Source of the DNA: DATFKA01 sp042095835
GTDB taxonomy: Bacteria; Bacteroidota; Bacteroidia; Chitinophagales; Saprospiraceae
Length of the DNA: 59,365 nt
Assembly (NCBI GenBank): GCA_042095835.1
Contig: JBELML010000023.1
Coordinates: 1 to 59,365 of the forward strand
Direction of reading: 5' to 3'
The notes under the pieces were generated by a model. The model was not told the DNA's origin and did no database searches. It saw nothing but the letters and a program-made list of their open reading frames with translations. Positions 53,626-59,365 of the stretch are shown one piece after another. Made by a program: the position numbers and the translations under genes. Positions within the stretch are counted from its first letter, which is position 1, and the number at the start of each line of letters is the position of its first letter.

Positions 53626-56381
53626 ATCTTAAAGTTAAAGGTAAGCGTTAAAAAAGGTCTTCCGAAAATAGAGAGCTGATAGCCTTGGGCTTCCTCTCCA
53701 TTGCTTACAAAATAAATGGAGTAGACATTTTGCCGCCCCGTTACATTATAGAGTGATAAAGACCAGGAGCTATGTGCAAATTTGGATTTTTTGTGGTTGC
53801 CATCGAGGTTGATCGACAAGTCCCATCGAAAGTAATCAGGTACTCTAAACTCATTCCTGCGCGAGTATTGGAGGCGCTCTCCATTCCCAAAGTTGTATTT
53901 GGCCACTGGAATGGTAATGGGCCTTCCGGTGCTATAAGTGAGATTGGTAGAGATACTGAATCGTTTGGATGCTTTGTAAAAACTCACCAAACTCACATCG
54001 TGTGGTTGATCGAAGTTGGTGTTGAACCAGTCGTTCTGGTTTATTTGATCCTCTAGAAAGGTACTTTCAGATCTAAAACGAGAACGAGAATAGGTATAAG
54101 AAAGCCAACCATTCAAGCGGCGGCCTTTTTTCTTCAATAAGACCTCCAAACCATAAGCTTGTCCTTGTCCATTGACGAGCTGGGCTTCCAGGTTTTCGTT
54201 GAGCAGCAAATCTGCACCCGCTTTATAATCCAACATATCTTGAATCGATTTAAAGTAGGCTTCGATGGAGAATTCATATTCATCATTCCGCATATTCCTA
54301 AAATAGCCAATCGAGAATTGGTCACCGGTTTGTGGTAGGATGTGATTGTCAGCAAGTTTCCAGGTTGCGGTCGGGGAAATCGTCGCAGAGTTGAAAAGCA
54401 TACTTAAATACTGGCGATTTCTATTAAAAGCTGCTTTGAAAGAGTTGTTGGGGTCGAGGATATAGCGCATAGACAAACGATACTCTGGACCACCGTAGCG
54501 CTGGATCAACTCTCCCGAACTATAGTTGGTGGTACCAATGATATTGTTTTCGGTGCGAGCGGCATCGGGCCGGTATTCGTTGACTTCTCTGGGTCCGAGA
54601 TAATAATATTGAGTAAATCGAAGACCAGCTGATATAGAAAAACTAGGCGATACGGTCCAATCGTCACTCACATAAATACTAGCTTCTATGGCATTCTCAC
54701 GTGCTAATGTTTCTGGCTCCACTAGGGATTCCGGATCGGTTGGTGCTATTTGGCCAGGATCTAATTGATAGTTGATAGCGCTTATACCAAAATTAACCTG
54801 GTGATTATCAGCTGGCGCATAAGAGAAGTGTCCTTTTCCTTCCCAATAATTTATCAAGTAGGATAAATCAAATGCCGAAGCGGGTTGTTCTTGGCTTTCT
54901 ACATTGAATTGATATTGACTATATACACCTGAGAAGGTACCAAATAATTGATCGTTGAAGGCTTTTTGATAATGAACAGCCAGGTTGCGGTTTTGGTAGG
55001 CAAAAGTGGTGTCGCCATTCAGTTTGAAATCATCATTACTGATGTAGCCTGAAATATCCAGGTAGTCATTCTGTGCCAACCTAGTCCTTACTCTAGCCGT
55101 AAGGTCAGCATAGTTGGCCCTGCTGTTTCTAATGGAAGCATCCTCGATTTGATCTAAAATCCAATCGGCATAAGTACTTCGCCCACTGATGATGACAGAG
55201 GTATGGTCTTTAATGATGGGCCCTTCGAGTGTCAATCTACCAGTGACGGGGCTGATCCCTCCACTTAAGGACCATTTCTCTTGGTTGCCTTCTTTCATGC
55301 CTACCTCCAAAACGGAAGATACTCTACCTCCAAACTTAGCAGGTATGGAACTTTTATAAAGCTCGAACCCATCGACAACATCCGAGCTAAAGGCCGATGA
55401 AAAACCAAATAAGTGGGAGGCATTAAATACTGGAGCACCGTTTAATAAGACCAAGTTTTGGTCTGCTCCTCCTCCTCTGACGTTGATGCCCGCCGAGAAC
55501 TCACCCGCGGTTTGCACACCAGGTAGCATCAAGGCAGACCTGACGACATCAACTTCCCCAAAAAGAGTAGGTAGCTCTTTGATGGTCTCGGTAGTGAGAG
55601 CCTCGACGCCCATATTGACACTTTCTATGGCCTTCTTTTTATCTGCTCGAACAGTGATTTCTTCAATATTCAAAACGAGTGCCCCCAATTGCAAATCCAT
55701 CTGACCACTGCTATACAATTGTAGCTTCTGTGATTTTTCTTTAAGTCCGACACTTTGCACAATTACTTGGTAGCGACCTTGGGGAATAAAAAATTCATAA
55801 TATCCAGCAGAGTCAGTTGTGACCCCATTTCTGAGTTCTTCGATATAGACGATTGCCGCCTCAAGAGGTTCTTGGGTTTCTTCATTACGTACATAGCCAC
55901 TCAGGCGCACTTTGGGCTCTTGCTCTGGTGCAGAGGGATCACCAATCACAAACCACTCCGATTCAAAATCGGTCAGAGCAGATTGGGTACTTGGGCTAAT
56001 GCTTTGACTTACTTGCGCTTGATTGGCCGTAGTAGCTTCACTGGCTTCCTGATAGGTCAAGTTTCCATTGATATTAAGACCAGCGGTTAATAGGAGTTGT
56101 CGATTTTTGTTGATAAAGTATCGATAGCTAGTTGATGCGAGGGTAGCGTCTAGGATCTCTTCTAAACGAGCGGGCGCTTGGCTTTGCTGGATAGTGATGT
56201 TTTTAACCCAACCTCCAAAATAGAAAGACTGGATATCATACTGCTCTTCCAGGATTTTTGCAAAGCTTTCAAAGGCTATTGTATTATAGTTTTCTTGGAT
56301 TAAAATGTCTTGCTGGGTGCTTTGTCCATTGAGCGTATATATGCCTATGAGAAAGCAAATGAGGTAGCAGTATTTTCTCAT
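53622..56381 (-). CDS. TonB-dependent receptor with N-terminal STN domain
   Basis: 919 residues. Signal peptide (about 1-19), an STN/secretin short domain (about 25-100), a carboxypeptidase-regulatory-like domain (RLSGYVRNEETQEPLEAAIV, about 168-250), a plug (INVRGGGADQNLVLLNGAPV, LYKSSIPAKFGGRVSSVLEV) and a barrel ending in LTFNFKI. STN domains in such receptors often signal to a FecR anti-sigma factor, but no sigma/anti-sigma pair is next to it. It forms a tightly packed operon: exported protein, receptor, DUF4249, MG2/plug protein, with 4-base overlaps for the first three. Substrate unknown. Confidence 0.93.
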   Translation of the reverse strand: MRKYCYLICFLIGIYTLNGQSTQQDILIQENYNTIAFESFAKILEEQYDIQSFYFGGWVKNITIQQSQAPARLEEILDATLASTSYRYFINKNRQLLLTAGLNINGNLTYQEASEATTANQAQVSQSISPSTQSALTDFESEWFVIGDPSAPEQEPKVRLSGYVRNEETQEPLEAAIVYIEELRNGVTTDSAGYYEFFIPQGRYQVIVQSVGLKEKSQKLQLYSSGQMDLQLGALVLNIEEITVRADKKKAIESVNMGVEALTTETIKELPTLFGEVDVVRSALMLPGVQTAGEFSAGINVRGGGADQNLVLLNGAPVFNASHLFGFSSAFSSDVVDGFELYKSSIPAKFGGRVSSVLEVGMKEGNQEKWSLSGGISPVTGRLTLEGPIIKDHTSVIISGRSTYADWILDQIEDASIRNSRANYADLTARVRTRLAQNDYLDISGYISNDDFKLNGDTTFAYQNRNLAVHYQKAFNDQLFGTFSGVYSQYQFNVESQEQPASAFDLSYLINYWEGKGHFSYAPADNHQVNFGISAINYQLDPGQIAPTDPESLVEPETLARENAIEASIYVSDDWTVSPSFSISAGLRFTQYYYLGPREVNEYRPDAARTENNIIGTTNYSSGELIQRYGGPEYRLSMRYILDPNNSFKAAFNRNRQYLSMLFNSATISPTATWKLADNHILPQTGDQFSIGYFRNMRNDEYEFSIEAYFKSIQDMLDYKAGADLLLNENLEAQLVNGQGQAYGLEVLLKKKGRRLNGWLSYTYSRSRFRSESTFLEDQINQNDWFNTNFDQPHDVSLVSFYKASKRFSISTNLTYSTGRPITIPVAKYNFGNGERLQYSRRNEFRVPDYFRWDLSINLDGNHKKSKFAHSSWSLSLYNVTGRQNVYSIYFVSNGEEAQGYQLSIFGRPFLTLTFNFKI

Positions 56382-57085
56382 AGGTTTTTCTTTTCTAGGG
56401 TATTAAGAAATTGGATAATGGATTTCCACTGTTGGTCTGTGGCCGTCTTATAACTGAAGTTTTGTTCTTTCAACATTTTCTGGATGGCTTTTTTATCCGT
56501 CTCTAGAGAAAAGCTGTAAATATCTTTTTTGGATCGGAGCCGTTTGATCTCGTTCTCCTTTACCAAATAATAAGCATCTCTTCGGAGAAAATAGGCTTCA
56601 CCATTATCGGGTTGAATTTTCAGAAATCGCTTGACTAATAAGCTAATCGGTCCAGCTTCAATCAATTCGTAAAAGCCTGGTTCGAGTGTTGTACTAGCGT
56701 AGGAACTATAGGCAAGATTAAGGAAAGTACGGTCTTCAAGTGTAAAAGCTTTGATATAGCCTTCATTAAGTCTGATGAAGTCAAAGGTGTTGGGTTGACG
56801 GCGCACGTAGATGACAGCATCTAAAAAGACGTCATAGTATAAAGGTAGGCCTTCATACATCTGGTCAAGCACGACAATATTCCCCAATTGCCAATTCTCA
56901 TTGAGATATTGAGACCCTTTTATACCTTCATATTTGGGTACATATAATCTACCTTGTACTAAATTATCGACATTCGTTACTGGAATATTCACTGCTACGC
57001 CTTGGGGCTGCGCAAGAAGTCCAGCATAGAGGAAAAGAAGAAAGGAGATGGAAAAAAACCAAACCGTTAGGCATTTAAATCGCAT
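56378..57085 (-). CDS. Exported protein of unknown function, first gene of the receptor operon
   Basis: 235 residues. Hydrophobic signal peptide (about 8-26), then a beta-rich body (QGRLYVPKYEGIKGSQYLNE, PLYYDVFLDAVIYVRRQPN) and a C-terminal helical part (TDKKAIQKMLKEQNFSYKTA). No catalytic motif recognised and no lipobox. It overlaps the STN receptor gene by 4 bases. Similar small exported proteins precede STN receptors in other Bacteroidota operons, but I cannot name the family. Confidence 0.75.
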   Translation of the reverse strand: MRFKCLTVWFFSISFLLFLYAGLLAQPQGVAVNIPVTNVDNLVQGRLYVPKYEGIKGSQYLNENWQLGNIVVLDQMYEGLPLYYDVFLDAVIYVRRQPNTFDFIRLNEGYIKAFTLEDRTFLNLAYSSYASTTLEPGFYELIEAGPISLLVKRFLKIQPDNGEAYFLRRDAYYLVKENEIKRLRSKKDIYSFSLETDKKAIQKMLKEQNFSYKTATDQQWKSIIQFLNTLEKKNL

Positions 57086-57314
57086 CGGGTGCGTATTGAG
57101 TGTTATTAAACTTGTCGAACTTATTAAAATAGTGGCGGATAAAAAAACTCAAGTCTTCTTTTTTAGTCGTACATCAGCTATTCCTAGGGATATAACTTCT
57201 TAAACATTACGAAGGCGACATTTTGCTTCTTATCTTTTAGTGTTCTTTGCAAAGTTTACAACTAAAATCCAGGCAAGGAGTTTGGATAATCAGATACTAT
57301 TACTAATCTAGACT

Positions 57315-58631
57315 ATGTCGAATAGAAAAAAATTTGGTTTTGAGACACGTATGCTGCACGCAGGCCACATCCCAGATGCGGTGACTGGGGCGCGAGCAGT
57401 ACCCATTTACCAAACCACTTCCTACGTTTTTGATGATGTAGATAAGGCCGCTCAACTATTTGAGCTGAAACAGTATGGCAATATTTATACAAGGATCAAT
57501 AATCCCACAACCGCCGTATTCGAGGAGAGAATGGCTTCTCTGGAGGGAGGTACAGGTGCCTTGGCGACTGCTAGTGGCATGGCTGCACAGTTTACAGCTT
57601 TGCTTACTCTGCTGGAACCTGGGGATGAGATCGTTGCTTCTTCTCATTTATACGGAGGTACGTATACGCAGTTTGAGCATACGCTCAAAAAATTATCGAT
57701 CAAAGCTCATTTTGTTGATCCTACAGCTATTAAGCATTGGGAAGCCGCCATCACGCCTAAAACCAAAGCACTCTACGGTGAAACGATCGGCAACCCGAAA
57801 GGGTCTATTCTAGACATTCGAAAGATTGCTGACCTAGCCGATAGTCACGGTATTCCATTGATTGTTGATAATACCTTTGGATCACCTTATTTATGTAGGC
57901 CGATTGAACACGGGGCGACAATCGTTGTACACTCCGCAACCAAATTTATTGGTGGTCACGGCAATTCAGTTGGAGGTGTGATCGTAGAATCTGGTGAATT
58001 TGATTATAGCAACTTTCCTAGTATCGCCGATCCAACAGCCGCCTATCATAATCTTAAGTTTTACGAGACTTTTGGGCACTATGGTTTCTTGATGAAAGCT
58101 CGTGCGGTGACCCTGAGAGACACTGGTGGTTGCATTTCTCCATTTAATGCCTTCATGTTGATCCAAGGCTTGGAGACCCTCTCTTTGAGAATGGATCGCC
58201 ATGTGCAGAATGCCTTAGCTATTGCTCAATTTTTGAATCAGCATGAGCAGGTAGCTTGGGTGCATTATGCAGGTTTGGAAGATAGCCCGTACTACGATTT
58301 GGCGCAGCAATATACGCCTAAAGGTCCAGGGGCAGTTTTCTCTTTTGGTTTAAAAGGAGAGGGAGAGGCTGTACGGAAAAAAGGGAAGGATTTTATTGAA
58401 AATCTGCAATTATTTTCTCACTTAGCCAATGTAGGAGATGCACGTAGTTTGGTGATTCATCCAGCAAGTACAACGCATCAACAATTATCTGCTGAAGAAT
58501 TAGTCAAAGCAGGAGTTGGACCAGAATTGATCCGACTTTCTGTAGGTTTAGAAACAACAAATGATTTAATATGGGATCTGGAACAAGCCTTTCAATCGAT
58601 ATCTCACTCAACACTAGCCTCAGTGAGCTAG
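57315..58631 (+). CDS. metY: O-acetylhomoserine sulfhydrylase
   Basis: 438 residues, PLP enzyme of the Cys/Met metabolism family. FGFETRMLHAGHIPDAVTGA, VPIYQTTSYVFDD, YTRINNPTTAVFEERMASLE, and the PLP lysine in HSATKFIGGHGNSVGG (about 212-215) fit MetY, which makes homocysteine from O-acetylhomoserine and sulfide. The length of about 430-440 residues separates it from the shorter cystathionine gamma-synthases. The CoA-binding gene overlaps its last 61 bases. Functionally it complements the methionine salvage genes at 35542-37597. Confidence 0.93.
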   Translation: MSNRKKFGFETRMLHAGHIPDAVTGARAVPIYQTTSYVFDDVDKAAQLFELKQYGNIYTRINNPTTAVFEERMASLEGGTGALATASGMAAQFTALLTLLEPGDEIVASSHLYGGTYTQFEHTLKKLSIKAHFVDPTAIKHWEAAITPKTKALYGETIGNPKGSILDIRKIADLADSHGIPLIVDNTFGSPYLCRPIEHGATIVVHSATKFIGGHGNSVGGVIVESGEFDYSNFPSIADPTAAYHNLKFYETFGHYGFLMKARAVTLRDTGGCISPFNAFMLIQGLETLSLRMDRHVQNALAIAQFLNQHEQVAWVHYAGLEDSPYYDLAQQYTPKGPGAVFSFGLKGEGEAVRKKGKDFIENLQLFSHLANVGDARSLVIHPASTTHQQLSAEELVKAGVGPELIRLSVGLETTNDLIWDLEQAFQSISHSTLASVS

Positions 58632-59110
58632 AGCGTCAATACTATCAAGATCCTAGTGATATTCGGCAATTGTTGGGAACTGCACACACGGTTGCTATCG
58701 TCGGGCTCTCTAAGAAACCCGAACGGGCGAGTAACTTTGTAGCCAATTACTTGATGTCTGAAGGATATAAAGTGATACCGGTCAATCCAAGAGAGACGGA
58801 GATTCTCGGCCAAAAGTGCTATCCTGACCTCAAGAGCGTACCCGAAAAAGTAGATGTCGTCGACATTTTTCGCAAGCCAAGCGAGTGTGAGGCTATCGTT
58901 CAGGATGCCATCGCCATCGGTGCCAAAGCGGTCTGGATGCAATTGACGGTGATCAATCTAGAAGCTGCAGCGTCTGCCCGCAAAGCAGGGTTGACCACCA
59001 TTGTAGATCGCTGCATCAAAATGGAGCATGGCCGCTATAATGGCAACCTGCATTGGGTAGGTATGAATACCGAGATCATTAGTGCGCGGAAAGCGAAAAG
59101 GCTTTTTTAG
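58571..59110 (+). CDS. CoA-binding domain protein (YccU-like)
   Basis: 179 residues from ATG 58571. The Rossmann-like CoA-binding domain covers about 35-165: TVAIVGLSKKPERASNFVAN, VIPVNPRETEILGQKCYP, VDVVDIFRKPSECEAIV, KAVWMQLTVINLEAA. Family members have about 140 residues, so the first 30 are extra; no other ATG or GTG lies before the domain, which favours this start inside metY. The role of this family is not known. Coupling to metY by overlap suggests co-expression. Confidence 0.85.
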   Translation: MGSGTSLSIDISLNTSLSELERQYYQDPSDIRQLLGTAHTVAIVGLSKKPERASNFVANYLMSEGYKVIPVNPRETEILGQKCYPDLKSVPEKVDVVDIFRKPSECEAIVQDAIAIGAKAVWMQLTVINLEAAASARKAGLTTIVDRCIKMEHGRYNGNLHWVGMNTEIISARKAKRLF

Positions 59111-59165
59111 TTTATGAGTTGATAAGTTTATAGGGGTTATGAGGTTTAAGAGGTTATAAGTTGAT
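59111..59165. repeat. GTTGATAAG/GGTTATAAG repeat array after the CoA-binding gene
   Basis: Direct imperfect copies of GAGTTGATAAGTT and GGTTATAAGTTGATGAG. The same units form the inverted arms at 20644-20700. The remaining 200 bases to the window end show no gene. Confidence 0.65.
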
Positions 59166-59365
59166 GAGGGGAAATGGTATTTTTATAAAGCGTTGGGTTT
59201 TCGGATAGGCCGCGACAAACAGGTCAAGTAACCATTTTGTAAAAAATCAACGGTAACAGAGGCTTGGATTTAGTGCAACCGCATTAAAATAAAAACTTAA
59301 AAAGAAATGGTTATTACTCGAAATTAAGTGTGAAAAAGGTGATAAGCGAAGTGCGGGATGCCGCC

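Noticed and set aside
1..59365. tRNA, rRNA, CRISPR, prophage or complete insertion sequence
   Set aside because: I looked through the gene-free stretches and found no clover-leaf, repeat-spacer array, integrase or transposase.

Overview
The window looks like a chromosomal segment of a Bacteroidota bacterium, most plausibly class Saprospiria (Lewinella/Haliscomenobacter-like). The reasons are two proteins with type IX secretion C-terminal sorting domains, TonB-dependent receptors (one with a DUF4249 lipoprotein partner), a SerB-SerA fusion, RNase Y directly downstream of zapA, a Rho factor with a long charged insertion, and promoter-like boxes of the TTG / TAnnTTTG type. I see no rRNA, tRNA, CRISPR array, prophage or intact insertion sequence. 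Most of the content is housekeeping, broken up by short decayed loci and palindromic intergenic repeats.

Layout. 1-4643: a tightly overlapping membrane operon (end of a membrane protein, DUF4129, DUF4350, MoxR ATPase, DUF58), then a secreted TPR protein (4781-6577). 6686-6961: a relic in which the start of sdhC is joined in frame to the end of sdhB, as expected if a sdhCAB operon collapsed by deletion. 7054-10375 (minus): rpmH, frr, a YugP-type Zn peptidase, serS. 10883-14240 (plus): rho and an S41-like protease. 14244-15583: a lone MoxR-type ATPase and a GT39 glycosyltransferase gene cut off after about 40 codons at a dispersed repeat. 15617-19739: a di-haem cytochrome c peroxidase-like lipoprotein divergent from a DUF1800/DUF1501 pair. 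19999-22333: pth and an alpha-glucan phosphorylase. 22495-25664: a coiled-coil exported protein and a NatAB-like ABC exporter. 25974-31276: two paralogous secreted metalloproteases in tandem. 31433-35415: a TonB-dependent receptor convergent with an unusual beta-lactamase-like/histidine phosphatase fusion. 35542-37597 (minus): methionine-salvage genes mtnB-mtnD-mtnC. 37662-42485 (minus): pheT, a small coiled-coil protein, zapA, rny. 42858-46675 (plus): a second ABC exporter, an AIM24/TIGR00266 protein, rsmG, a DUF3127 protein with an SSB-like acidic tip. 46695-49486 (minus): a purine nucleoside phosphorylase and SerB-SerA. 49585-50649: a MurG-like glycosyltransferase. 50653-57085 (minus): a four-gene envelope operon (exported protein, STN-type TonB receptor, DUF4249 lipoprotein, MG2/plug protein). 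57315-59110: metY and a CoA-binding protein.

How the genes fit together: MtnB, MtnC and MtnD catalyse consecutive methionine-salvage steps, MetY makes homocysteine directly from O-acetylhomoserine, and SerB-SerA carries the first and last steps of serine synthesis. The MoxR/DUF58 block resembles envelope-associated chaperone systems. The 50653-57085 operon looks like an outer-membrane uptake or assembly unit of unknown substrate. The most unusual items are the sdhC-sdhB fusion relic, the serine hydrolase/histidine phosphatase fusion, the repeat-truncated glycosyltransferase, the intergenic palindrome families (including a 109-nt inverted repeat before pth), and an mtnC gene lacking a normal start codon where its family begins.
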